From Candidatus Thermochlorobacteriaceae bacterium (GTDB lineage: Bacteria; Bacteroidota; Chlorobiia; Chlorobiales; Thermochlorobacteraceae): DNA of 64,000 nucleotides. Each line of letters starts with the position of its first letter. The stretch's first letter is position 1. Under the pieces are notes generated by a model, which ran no database searches, was not told the DNA's origin, and saw only the letters and a program-made list of their open reading frames with translations. A program made the position numbers and the translations under genes. Positions 42,281 through 52,473 of the stretch are shown here, piece by piece. The stretch is taken from contig JAJUFC010000002.1 of the NCBI GenBank assembly GCA_029263855.1, positions 307,818-371,817 on the forward strand, read 5' to 3'.

Positions 42281-44125
42281 TTACGGCTTGAAAATTTTCA
42301 CAACGCCCGAAAGCGGCACATCGAGTTGATGCACGCCTTTTGAAAAATTTTTTCGCTCGGTTTTCACTGTGATTCCTTTGCAATCGCGCACTTCGACTTT
42401 CCGCACGCCCAATGGCGCATCGAGTTTTAAGACGATGGAGGATTTGTGCGACGCATTGACGATGTAAAGTTCACTCGGCACATTGGGTTCAGGGTCAATG
42501 ACCATATCGGTGTAGAGCGCGATGAGGCGTTTGTCTTTTGTTGTGGCGACGACGAGCGGATAATTAAGTTCGGGGTATTTGGGGCGAAAGTCGCCGTCGA
42601 GAAGCACGTCGCGATGCTCACGCCAAAAGCGAATCCAATATCGAATCATTTCGGAGTGTTCGGACGGCAATTTCTCGAAACGGTTTGAAAGTTGCGGCAC
42701 GGAAAAAAGCACATTCGTGATTTGGTCGGCAGCGATTTCAACGGGTTCTTTGACATTCCAAGTGAGCATATCGCTGTGGACGGCGGTCGCGCCTGAAAGG
42801 AGGCGAATGTCAATCGTGCGCACGCGGTTTTCAATCGCGTCGTTGGCGCAATCGCCTGCACGGAACAAGTTGCCACATGTGCGCATCGCGGGTGAAATGT
42901 AGGATTGGCGAAATTCAATCATCACATCGGGCTTGATGGCTTCAAGGCGCGAGCGAATATCGCTCATCAATTTCACGACGGCTTCTTCGACGGATTCATA
43001 ATCGCGCCCGCCGCCAACTTGTTTGGTATCGCGATTCGGCGAGCGAAGCATATCGACAAAGTCGAGTTTTAATCCATCGAGGTTGTATCGCCGCACGCCA
43101 TCTTCTAATCGTGAAATGATGTGCTCGCGCACGTCAGGAAATCGCACGTCAAAAACATGCGTTCTCAATCCCCAATCCGTGTAAAGCATTTTATCCTTGA
43201 ACGTTTGCGCCGCCTTGCTTCGCACACCTGCAAACGGCACGGCATACCAAAGCAAGACTTTCATGCCGATTGCATGAATTTCATCAACAGTTTTTTTGAG
43301 GTCGGGGAAAATTTCGGTTTGAACTTCCCAATCGCCGCAATCTTCATAAATGCTTCGCGCGTCGGTCGTCTGCCAACCGTCGTCGATAATCACGGCGTCG
43401 CAACCAAATGATTTGGCAATGCGGCATTGAAGCAAGAGCGTATCGGCGTTGAGGGCTTTATGAAACGAATACCACGACGAGTAAAACGGCAGTCGTCCCA
43501 CATTCGGCACGGGCATCGGCGGATAAAACGATTCATACCATTTGCGGCACTCGTCAAGCGTTTCGTAAAGCGGTTTTGGGCGCGTGTCAATGCGAAGTTC
43601 TATCGTGTAGGTTTTAGCGATTGCGCCGTGCAGTCCGAAGAGTTCGGCTTTACATTCCAAACTTGATGTTTCTTCATTGACGCCCATTCGCGTGGTGATG
43701 GGAGCGACGGCGTCGGAGCATGCGAACGTGAGTTTGTTTTCACCGTTGGCATTATGCGCGACCATAAGCGGCGCGTCGTGCGTTGCGTTTGAGAAAAATC
43801 CTTCTTGCCAAGTAATGCGCAAGTGCCGCGAAAACAGCATAGACGGATGCCAATTCGATTGCATATTGATAATCGGGTGTGAAAAGGCGAGCGTCAGCCC
43901 AGCGGGAAGCGTGTCGGATTTGTTGGATTCAAGTTTGAGCGACACCACATCAAGTCCTTGCTCGAGCGTGCGCGTGCTCAAAGTCGGCTTATAGCCGCGA
44001 AGATTGCCATAAAGGAAAACCGTGTGCGTTGTTGTTTTAACCGATGCCACTTGGGCAAACGCGCCATGCCGCCAACAAGCAAGCAGGAGTGCGACGAAAA
44101 GGCAATACCTTAAAATGCAAACCAT
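42281..44125 (-). CDS. exported GH36-like alpha-galactosidase-family glycosidase
   Basis: 614 residues with a signal peptide (ILRYCLFVALLLACWRHGAFA). An N-terminal beta-sandwich is followed by a (beta/alpha)8 barrel: SSWYSFHKALNADTLL, AVIIDDGWQT, GMKVLLWYAVPF, then DGLKLDFVDML with the nucleophile Asp. A second Asp in RAGDCANDAIENRVR sits where the acid/base of clan GH-D is expected. A C-terminal beta domain ends the protein. The most likely activity is cleavage of alpha-galactosides or a related alpha-linked sugar. No transporter or other sugar genes are adjacent. Confidence 0.8.
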   Translation of the reverse strand: MVCILRYCLFVALLLACWRHGAFAQVASVKTTTHTVFLYGNLRGYKPTLSTRTLEQGLDVVSLKLESNKSDTLPAGLTLAFSHPIINMQSNWHPSMLFSRHLRITWQEGFFSNATHDAPLMVAHNANGENKLTFACSDAVAPITTRMGVNEETSSLECKAELFGLHGAIAKTYTIELRIDTRPKPLYETLDECRKWYESFYPPMPVPNVGRLPFYSSWYSFHKALNADTLLLQCRIAKSFGCDAVIIDDGWQTTDARSIYEDCGDWEVQTEIFPDLKKTVDEIHAIGMKVLLWYAVPFAGVRSKAAQTFKDKMLYTDWGLRTHVFDVRFPDVREHIISRLEDGVRRYNLDGLKLDFVDMLRSPNRDTKQVGGGRDYESVEEAVVKLMSDIRSRLEAIKPDVMIEFRQSYISPAMRTCGNLFRAGDCANDAIENRVRTIDIRLLSGATAVHSDMLTWNVKEPVEIAADQITNVLFSVPQLSNRFEKLPSEHSEMIRYWIRFWREHRDVLLDGDFRPKYPELNYPLVVATTKDKRLIALYTDMVIDPEPNVPSELYIVNASHKSSIVLKLDAPLGVRKVEVRDCKGITVKTERKNFSKGVHQLDVPLSGVVKIFKP

Positions 44126-44186
44126 TGTAGATGCTTCTTTTTAATCGTTTAAGTCGTGGAAGATAGAAAAGTTTTGGGAATCCCGC

Positions 44187-44633
44187 TCATGAAGTGCGCA
44201 CGCCTGTATGCCCAAATCCGCCTGCGCCGCGTTCAGTGTCGGAAAGCGAATCGGCTTCAACAAAATCCACGCGTTCATACTTTGCAATCACCATTTGCGC
44301 GATTCTATCGCCTTTTTTAACCGTGAACGGCTCTTTAGCGTGATTGATAAGAATGATTTTGACTTCGCCACGATAATCAGCATCAATCGTTCCGGGCGTG
44401 TTGGGAAGTGAGATGGCGTGTTTGAGCGCAAGTCCGCTACGCGGTCGCAGTTGGGCTTCGTAGCCGATGGGCAGTTCAATCGCAAAGCCAGTCGGAATTA
44501 GGGCGACAGTTTGAGGTTGAACGACAATTTCCTCGTCGTTGCAAGCGTGGAGGTCAAGCCCTGCCGCGTGTTCGGTCGCATATTTTGGCAGTTGCGCGTC
44601 GGGGTGAAGGCGAAGAAATTTAACGGTTGGCAT
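44187..44633 (-). CDS. dut: dUTP diphosphatase
   Basis: 148 residues, trimeric all-beta dUTPase. All five motifs can be seen: AAGLDLHA (1), [10 protein letters not shown] (2), [12 protein letters not shown] (3), GDRIAQMVI (4) and the glycine-rich [10 protein letters not shown] (5). It hydrolyses dUTP to dUMP and diphosphate, protecting DNA from uracil and supplying the thymidylate precursor. Confidence 0.95.
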   Translation of the reverse strand: MPTVKFLRLHPDAQLPKYATEHAAGLDLHACNDEEIVVQPQTVALIPTGFAIELPIGYEAQLRPRSGLALKHAISLPNTPGTIDADYRGEVKIILINHAKEPFTVKKGDRIAQMVIAKYERVDFVEADSLSDTERGAGGFGHTGVRTS

Positions 44634-44699
44634 TTGTCGTAGCGTCAGCGTTTGTAAAGAAAAAATCTATGTAAATCGCTACAAATGTCAATCGGAGGA

Positions 44700-45638
44700 T
44701 TAATTAACCCAATGAGGATTGGAAATTTCAGAAAGCAGATTGATTTCGGCATTATTGGTCGTCGCCATGTAAATCATTTCTCCCCATTTCCAAACCACGA
44801 CTTGCTTTCCGCTGGGACAAATTTTGCGGTAAAAGTTGCGCCCATTTTCAGAAATGTATCGAGCGATGTCAGTATCAATTGAGGCGTTTTTCAGCACGTC
44901 GCCTTCGCGGGCGATGTAGATGGCAACAATCGTTTTCGGGTCTTTGTCGTGAACGAACCTTACCTCGCCAACATCTGCCGAGCCAAATGCCGCAATGCGT
45001 GCCGCACTGGGTTGAAAGGATTTCACTTTCGGAATTACAGGCGAGACACCGAACACTTTCTCGATGTGATTAGCAATCACGCTGGCATCTTTGGTTTTAA
45101 CATCAGGATTTTGAGATTCGTCGAAGAGTCGAGTCGTCGCGTCAAAAATGTTGGATTGCGCGCCTGCTGTGAGGTAGGACGACTGCGCATCAAATACGTT
45201 TCGCTCTTCGCGTGCGAAACTTGCGAAAATGAGCATTGCTAAAATGCAACTGCCTAATGTTATTGCGAAAATAGGGTGGGCTTTGCTATTGAGTTGTGGA
45301 TTGATGTAAATCGCCTCGACGAGCGCTCGCTTCCATCTCTCAAAACGTTGGTTAGGCGTTTGAACGGGTTCCGTGGCAACGCTCATCGCATTAAACTGCG
45401 TTGTTGAGGGCTTTCCTCTTTCAATCGTCTGGCGTGTAATTGCATCGACAAGGCTTTGCGGGGCTTTAACTCGTTTGAGTTTTTCGCGGAGCAATTTTTT
45501 CGTTTGCAACTCTGCTTCATATTCGGCGCGACAGTGCTCGCACTTTTCAATCGCGATGAGAAACTCGCGCATCGTTACGTCATCAAGTTCGCCGTCAACG
45601 GCGGCAGAAATGAGTGCTTGGGCTTCTTTGCAAGTCAC
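44700..45638 (-). CDS. membrane anti-sigma factor with atypical zinc motif
   Basis: 312 residues. The N terminus resembles zinc-binding anti-sigma (ZAS) domains: MTCKEAQALISAAVDGEL, then KCEHCRAEY with the CxxC pair. The His that normally sits four residues before the first Cys is Ala. One transmembrane helix (IFAITLGSCILAMLIFASFA) lies near residue 145, and an extracytoplasmic domain of about 150 residues follows. It is encoded 69 bp downstream of an ECF sigma factor, its presumed target. Whether it still binds zinc is open. Confidence 0.8.
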   Translation of the reverse strand: MTCKEAQALISAAVDGELDDVTMREFLIAIEKCEHCRAEYEAELQTKKLLREKLKRVKAPQSLVDAITRQTIERGKPSTTQFNAMSVATEPVQTPNQRFERWKRALVEAIYINPQLNSKAHPIFAITLGSCILAMLIFASFAREERNVFDAQSSYLTAGAQSNIFDATTRLFDESQNPDVKTKDASVIANHIEKVFGVSPVIPKVKSFQPSAARIAAFGSADVGEVRFVHDKDPKTIVAIYIAREGDVLKNASIDTDIARYISENGRNFYRKICPSGKQVVVWKWGEMIYMATTNNAEINLLSEISNPHWVN

Positions 45639-45707
45639 GCTTGAAACTCCCGTATGTTTTGCGTTAGGAAAAAGACTGCTGTTCCAAAAGATTGGAACAC
45701 TTTTACC

Positions 45708-46619
45708 TTAATCGTCCCATTCGTCAAGGTTAGGCTTGTAACCGTGATATCGGGCATAATCAAGTAATTTCTCTCTTAAAATTTTTCTCCCTCTGTGCAA
45801 GCGGGAGCGAACTGTTCCGATAGGGCAATCGACCATGTTGGCGATTTCTTCGTAAGTAAATCCTTCAATATCACAGAGTTGAACTACTTCACGGAAATCT
45901 TCGGGCAGACTGTCGAGCGCACGTGAGATTTCGTCGTCCAGCAATTCGCCATACCATTTCTCCTGCATATCGTTTGAGTCGAGCGAACTATGCTTGACGG
46001 TATGATAAAATTCCTTGATGTCGTCGTAGTCGACTTTATCCGGCTCTTTGGACTCTTTGCGATAGCGGTTGATATAGCTGTTCTTAAGAATACGAAACAG
46101 CCACGCTTTGCAGTTCGTTCCTTTCTCGAAGGAGTCGAAGAAGCGATAGGCTTTCATGTAGGTTTCTTGAACGAGGTCGTTGGCGTCTTCAGGGTCGCCC
46201 GTCATACGAACCGCGTAGTTGTAGAGCGCGTCGATGTGAATCATCGCCTCGTTTTTGAAATCCATCTGTCGTTCAATTTCGGAGCGCGTGAGTTTGTTGG
46301 ATTGCTTCTCTTGAGTTTTCTGTTCCGCCGCTGAAAGTTCCTCGTCAGAAAAAGCCTCTATCTTTTCGTAGTCGACTTCTTCTGCCTGTGCTTTGTGCGG
46401 CTCTTTGACGAGTTTAGATGATTGCGCTTGCTTCGGCTCAATCGTTTTCGCAGAACTCGGCTTCGGCGGCGCGGTCTTCTTCGGTTGTTTCGGCTTCTGT
46501 GATGAGTTGGTCGTCGGCATCGCGTCTTTTTTGGTTGCAACAGGTTTGGACTTTGCGGCGGATTTGGTCTCCGCTTGTTTTTTGTTCCCTTTGAAATGAA
46601 TCTCGAGTATCATTAACAT
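45708..46619 (-). CDS. ECF-type RNA polymerase sigma factor with long N-terminal extension
   Basis: 303 residues. About 115 N-terminal residues are a low-complexity Lys/Pro/Gln/Ala tract ([17 protein letters not shown]) with no counterpart in ordinary ECF factors. Sigma region 2 follows ([36 protein letters not shown]) and region 4 ([39 protein letters not shown]). The region between ([14 protein letters not shown]) resembles the SigR/RpoE-like group paired with ZAS anti-sigmas. AAAGGA lies nine bases before the ATG at 46619. It is divergent from the carotenoid isomerase-like gene. Confidence 0.88.
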   Translation of the reverse strand: MLMILEIHFKGNKKQAETKSAAKSKPVATKKDAMPTTNSSQKPKQPKKTAPPKPSSAKTIEPKQAQSSKLVKEPHKAQAEEVDYEKIEAFSDEELSAAEQKTQEKQSNKLTRSEIERQMDFKNEAMIHIDALYNYAVRMTGDPEDANDLVQETYMKAYRFFDSFEKGTNCKAWLFRILKNSYINRYRKESKEPDKVDYDDIKEFYHTVKHSSLDSNDMQEKWYGELLDDEISRALDSLPEDFREVVQLCDIEGFTYEEIANMVDCPIGTVRSRLHRGRKILREKLLDYARYHGYKPNLDEWDD

Positions 46620-46740
46620 TGAAAATCGTCCTTTCGTTTAGCGTCAATTCACTGCGTTTGCGTTTCATACTGCTCGCAAAGCAAACTATGAAGATTTTTT
46701 CAGAGTTACTAATTACGCGCCTCTTTATTATACGCATTCA

Positions 46741-46750
46741 GGTTGCAACC
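46741..46750. promoter_or_regulatory. GGTTGCAACC palindrome
   Basis: A perfect 10-bp palindrome in the 216-bp gap between the divergent sigma factor and carotenoid isomerase genes. It sits where a promoter or operator would be expected for the latter. Inference only. Confidence 0.35.
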
Positions 46751-46762
46751 CATTCGGTTGTG

Positions 46763-46798
46763 AAGGGTGAGAGAATTGGATTTTACGCTCTCGCCCTT
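46763..46798. promoter_or_regulatory. leader hairpin before the carotenoid isomerase gene
   Basis: AAGGGTGAGAG and CTCTCGCCCTT form an 11-bp stem (one G-U pair) with a 14-nt loop, ending 37 bp before the ATG at 46836. There is no T tract, so it is more likely a 5' UTR structure or protein-binding site than a terminator. Confidence 0.5.
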
Positions 46799-46835
46799 GA
46801 AATGTAACTTTGGAATCAGAATTAGTTCAACTTCA

Positions 46836-48344
46836 ATGACACAACACGACCTCATTGTAATCGGTGCCGGCATCGGCGGTTTAACCGTTGCCGCGCTCAT
46901 GCAACAACGCGGACTTTCAACCATCACCTTTGAGCAGCACACCGTAGCCGGCGGAAGCGCGTCGCTCTTTCGCAAAAAAGGATATACCTTCGATGCAGGC
47001 GCGTCGATGTTTTATGGCTTCGGCACAAACGAGCAAAGCGGAACCCTAAACTTGCACACGCGCATTTTTCAAAAGCTCGGAATGCACGTGCCGACAATTC
47101 CCGACCCCGTTCAAATTCATTATCACTTGCCAAACGGCTTTGAAGTGGCAACGCACTACGAGCGTGAAAAATTTTTAGATGAACTCATCGCACGATTTCC
47201 GAACGAAGCCCATGGCATAAGAAATTTTTACGATGAATTGGAGAAGGTCTACGACATCATCAGCGCGTTTCCTGCTGGCTCGCTTGAAGACCCGCGCCAC
47301 CTTACCTCGCTGGCGTTGAAGTATCCGAAGAAAGTCGCGATGCTTTCCTACTACACATTCAAATCAATGGGCGAAGTGGCGCGAAGTTTTATTAAGAACG
47401 AAGAACTGTTACGCTTCATTGATATTGAATGTGAATCGTGGGCACTGCAAGATGCAAACGCAACCCCGTTCGTGAATGCGGGAATTTGCTTAGCCGATAG
47501 GCATCATGGTGGAATCAATTATCCGATTGGCAGTTCGGGTGCGATTGCCAAAGCGTTGGTTGATGGAATCCGAAAATTCGGCGGCACGGTTAAGTTCGGG
47601 CAAACGGTCGAGGAAATCATCGTCAAAAATGGTCGTGCTATTGGTGTTAGGCTTGCTAACGGCGATGAGCACTACGCCAAAGCCGTTGTGAGCAACGCGA
47701 CCATTTGGGATACGTTTGGCTATCTCGTCAAAGATGGGCGGTATCGAATTGACGAATCAAAGTTTGAAATTTCGCCCAGTTGGTTTCAGCTGCACTTGGG
47801 TGTCGATGCCTCTATTTTCCCCGAAGGATTTCACGTGCATCATATTATTGTTGAGGATTGGAAAACCTATCGCGAACTCGGCGGCACGATTCGTTTTTCC
47901 GCGCCAAGCCTGCTCGATAGAACCTGCGCCCCTGAAGGCAAACATACTTTGCACGTCTTCACGACGAGCACAGTCGATGAATGGAAAAAACGCTATCCGA
48001 AAGACGAAGAATATGAAGCCGCCAAAGCGCGAGCCGCCGAAGCCTTGATTCGCCGCACTGAAAACATTCTTCCGAATCTCTCCTCTGCGATTGAGCGCAG
48101 TTACATCGCAACGCCGCTCACGCACAAGCGATACTTGAAACGCTATCGAGGCTCTTACGGACCGCTTTTGAAGCAAGGGCAAATCGTTTTGCAAAAGCCT
48201 CAGAACTCTACGCCGATAAAAAACTTATATGCGGTCGGCGATAGTTGTTTTCCCGGACAAGGTGTGATTGCTGTAACCTATTCAGGTGTTTCGTGCGTGC
48301 ATTTGCTTTGCCGAAAGTTTGGCTTGCCCGTCGAGTATTTGTAG
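46836..48344 (+). CDS. FAD-dependent carotenoid isomerase/desaturase-family protein (CrtISO/CrtH-like)
   Basis: 502 residues from the ATG at 46836. The dinucleotide-binding motif is LIVIGAGIGGLTVAALMQQ, followed by EQHTVAGGSASLFRKKGYTFDAGASMFYG, the usual CRTISO/phytoene desaturase N-terminal block (shown here in two parts: EQHTVAGGSAS and GYTFDAGASMF). The C-terminal FAD contact is YAVGDSCFPGQGVIAVTYSG. The CRTISO/CrtH group isomerises poly-cis to all-trans lycopene in cyanobacteria and green sulfur bacteria. Related enzymes reduce retinol, so the exact reaction is not certain. It is divergent from an ECF sigma factor gene. Confidence 0.85.
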   Translation: MTQHDLIVIGAGIGGLTVAALMQQRGLSTITFEQHTVAGGSASLFRKKGYTFDAGASMFYGFGTNEQSGTLNLHTRIFQKLGMHVPTIPDPVQIHYHLPNGFEVATHYEREKFLDELIARFPNEAHGIRNFYDELEKVYDIISAFPAGSLEDPRHLTSLALKYPKKVAMLSYYTFKSMGEVARSFIKNEELLRFIDIECESWALQDANATPFVNAGICLADRHHGGINYPIGSSGAIAKALVDGIRKFGGTVKFGQTVEEIIVKNGRAIGVRLANGDEHYAKAVVSNATIWDTFGYLVKDGRYRIDESKFEISPSWFQLHLGVDASIFPEGFHVHHIIVEDWKTYRELGGTIRFSAPSLLDRTCAPEGKHTLHVFTTSTVDEWKKRYPKDEEYEAAKARAAEALIRRTENILPNLSSAIERSYIATPLTHKRYLKRYRGSYGPLLKQGQIVLQKPQNSTPIKNLYAVGDSCFPGQGVIAVTYSGVSCVHLLCRKFGLPVEYL

Positions 48345-48368
48345 AGATTTATTTGTAGAGATTGTCGT

Positions 48369-48758
48369 TCAGCCTTGTTTGCTCTGCTTGATGGATTGCG
48401 CCGATTTCATGACTTCTTCCTTATGTGCAATTAGCGCGAGCACGCTTGCACGTTCTTCTTCGGAAAGCGTTTGAAGATAGGCTTGAAAGTCTTCTTCGAG
48501 CTTTGTGGGGCAGTCATCAATAAAATCGCAAATCGCGCAATGGTGCGTGCCATAGACTTGCTCCATCCAACACCCGTCCTCGCTTTTTTTGACTTCATCA
48601 ATGAAATTGGGATTTTCCTCGATGATTCTATCGCTCACCTCAACGAGATTTTTCATGTAGCCATGTTTTTTTTCTTCCTCAATGAGCGTGGTGAGATAGT
48701 TCTCGTCGTAAGCGTAGTGCCCTTTGAATCCCTTGAAAATTTTTTTGAGTAGCGACAT
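48369..48758 (-). CDS. small Cys/His-containing hypothetical protein
   Basis: 129 residues from the ATG at 48758, which has GGAG 9-12 bp upstream. A central cluster CWMEQVYGTHHCAICDFIDDC supplies four Cys and two His and looks like a metal-binding knuckle. The remainder is acidic and helical (EEDFQAYLQTLSEEERAS). No family recognised. It converges on the carotenoid isomerase gene with 24 bp between. Confidence 0.6.
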   Translation of the reverse strand: MSLLKKIFKGFKGHYAYDENYLTTLIEEEKKHGYMKNLVEVSDRIIEENPNFIDEVKKSEDGCWMEQVYGTHHCAICDFIDDCPTKLEEDFQAYLQTLSEEERASVLALIAHKEEVMKSAQSIKQSKQG

Positions 48759-48958
48759 ATTGCGTTCTCCTTTTTCCATTTATTTTTGGCTGAAATAAGT
48801 TACGCAAAGGCGAAAGCAAAGCAAACAAAACGGCATCGGCTTTATCGACTTTATAGCGCAACTCTTTTTTCGCAGAACATTTTTTTACTGAAATAGAACT
48901 GCATTTGAAAGGGTTCAATCGTCTCAATCATCATCGCGCTGAATTATTAAATAGCCTA

Positions 48959-49840
48959 ATGAACCGACATCATTTACTTTTACTCTTCATAGTGTTTGCT
49001 TCTTGCTCCGACGGCAACACGCCGCCCTCAAAAGGAATTGACCTCAGCATCGAGCACTTTGCGGAAGCCCGCAATGGGACTTACGAATTGTGGTTGAGCT
49101 TTCCTAGCCTTAACTCGCGTCCAACTGGCTCAACGCCGACGACGCTTCACGGTGATGAAGAGTTTGTCAGCGTTGGAAAGTTCAATGTGCGCAACGGTGC
49201 CGTTGTTGGTGCAAATGGTGCGGCTATGCAATTTGAATTGCCCGATGGAAAAAACTTGCAGTTTGCGATAGATGCGGTAATTACCTTTCAGCCAACGGGC
49301 ACGGACACCATGTTTGCGCGTATTTGCGGCGGGGCGTTTCGCGGCGACGCCGCAGTTGGAACGGCGGAATTGCAGACAAATGATTTTGACGCGTTTGGAA
49401 ATTCGCTTCTGAATCCAAGCGGCACGTTCAGGCTTTACGCCGAGAGCGGAGATTATCGTCGGGGCGTTTGGTTTGCGAATGCCGCGTTTCAAAACACCTT
49501 GAACCTTCGCTTTCTCACAACGCCGCGTTGGCGTTATGAAGCGCGATTGGTGAGCGTCGGCTCAAACGCCACTGATACCGTCATGAGTTTCTCGCATCCG
49601 TCCCTTGTTGTGAATCCGCCGAACAATTTAATTGGAAGAGTATTTGAGGAAGGAAGAAACTTATCCGACGGGGCAACGCGCGTGGAACTCGTCGTGCGTC
49701 CCGTTCAAACTGCCTCAACAGATTGCGCCATTCGCTTGCTTTATCGCGACATACCCGCTGGCGCGTCAGAGAGCGACATATTTGAACTTCAACGCGACCT
49801 AAATTTGCCCAGAGCACGCGTAACACTTCGCAAGCAGTAG
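48959..49840 (+). CDS. lipoprotein of unknown function
   Basis: 293 residues. The N terminus is a lipoprotein signal (MNRHHLLLLFIVFASC with the lipobox FASC), so the protein is lipid-anchored. The mature part is beta-rich with no motif I recognise (YELWLSFPSLNSRPTGS, later FRLYAESGDYRRGVWFAN). The ATG at 48959 is chosen over an upstream start because it places the signal sequence at the very N terminus. Confidence 0.65.
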   Translation: MNRHHLLLLFIVFASCSDGNTPPSKGIDLSIEHFAEARNGTYELWLSFPSLNSRPTGSTPTTLHGDEEFVSVGKFNVRNGAVVGANGAAMQFELPDGKNLQFAIDAVITFQPTGTDTMFARICGGAFRGDAAVGTAELQTNDFDAFGNSLLNPSGTFRLYAESGDYRRGVWFANAAFQNTLNLRFLTTPRWRYEARLVSVGSNATDTVMSFSHPSLVVNPPNNLIGRVFEEGRNLSDGATRVELVVRPVQTASTDCAIRLLYRDIPAGASESDIFELQRDLNLPRARVTLRKQ

Positions 49841-49846
49841 CGCCTA

Positions 49847-50554
49847 TTAGCCCTTAATGAGGATTTTTTCAATATCCACTGACTTCATCGCTTCAAGCGC
49901 GTCAATGCCCGTCATGCCGTTGAACGAAACACCTTTAAGTTTGCCGTCCTTGTAGGTGAGTTCGCCGATGCCGCTCATTTTGGTATACACATAAAGCATC
50001 GCTGTGCGTCGATGAAGAACCATGTTGCCCATTGCGCGCGAGATGCTGGTAAATTCTGAGATATTTTCAACGGGAGGCAGAGGAGGTTTTACGGTGATTG
50101 CCGACGGGGGAGGCGTTTCTGTCGTTTTAGAGAGCGGCTCAGGAAGCGAATCCATCGTTACAACAGAATCATCGGACGTTATCGCACTCATTCCCAAATA
50201 GTCGCTGACCGCCGAGCGAAACTTGGCGACATCAATCGGCTTGAAGAGGTAACTGCTCGCCCCAAACGAGAGTGCCTGCATCACAAACGCTTTGTCGGTG
50301 GCGGAACTGACGACGATAACGGGTGGAAGAAAAAATCCTTCGCGAGAAGCACGCTCTAAAAATTCAATGCCGTCAACTTCGGGCATGATGATATCAAGCA
50401 AAATCAAACTGTAGCTTTCAGAGCGAAGTTTTTCCAAGGCTTCTTCTGCGCTTAGCGCACTCTCAAATTCAATCGGATACTTGGCTAATATCGCTTTGAA
50501 TGTTTGATGAATGCGGGCATCGTCGTCAATAACAAGCAGTCGGTGAACCGGCAT
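49847..50554 (-). CDS. response regulator with C-terminal DUF4388-like domain
   Basis: About 235 residues from the ATG at 50554. The receiver domain has IDDDARIHQTF, the phospho-acceptor in LILLDIIMPEVDG, SSAT and the Lys in SYLFKPID. After a Pro/Thr-rich linker, a 60-residue tail (MGNMVLHRRTAMLYV, then GELTYKDGKLKGVSFNG) resembles DUF4388 (PatA N-terminal-like) domains found in gliding and multicellular bacteria. No kinase is adjacent. Confidence 0.8.
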   Translation of the reverse strand: MPVHRLLVIDDDARIHQTFKAILAKYPIEFESALSAEEALEKLRSESYSLILLDIIMPEVDGIEFLERASREGFFLPPVIVVSSATDKAFVMQALSFGASSYLFKPIDVAKFRSAVSDYLGMSAITSDDSVVTMDSLPEPLSKTTETPPPSAITVKPPLPPVENISEFTSISRAMGNMVLHRRTAMLYVYTKMSGIGELTYKDGKLKGVSFNGMTGIDALEAMKSVDIEKILIKG

Positions 50555-50673
50555 TAAAGTGTATTGTTTTTCTTGGCGAAATTGCAAAAGGCTACGAAGA
50601 TACGTAAAAAGTGCGTACTAAGATATTCTGAGATACAAGCAAAACAAATTTAACCCACAAAAAAAAGTATTAA

Positions 50674-52404
<1,731 letters not shown>

Positions 52405-52426
52405 CACATCGCGCACAATAAAAAAT

Positions 52427-52453
52427 AAAGGCGATTCACAGAGAATCGCCTTT
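52427..52453. terminator. bidirectional terminator between pyrG and a T9SS gene
   Basis: AAAGGCGATTC/GAATCGCCTTT, a perfect 11-bp stem with a 5-nt loop. TTTT follows on the plus strand, and on the minus strand TTTATTTTT follows (AAAAATAAA at 52421-52429). It serves both convergent genes. Confidence 0.85.
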
Positions 52454-52473
52454 TGCGTTTTGAGCATGCATCT

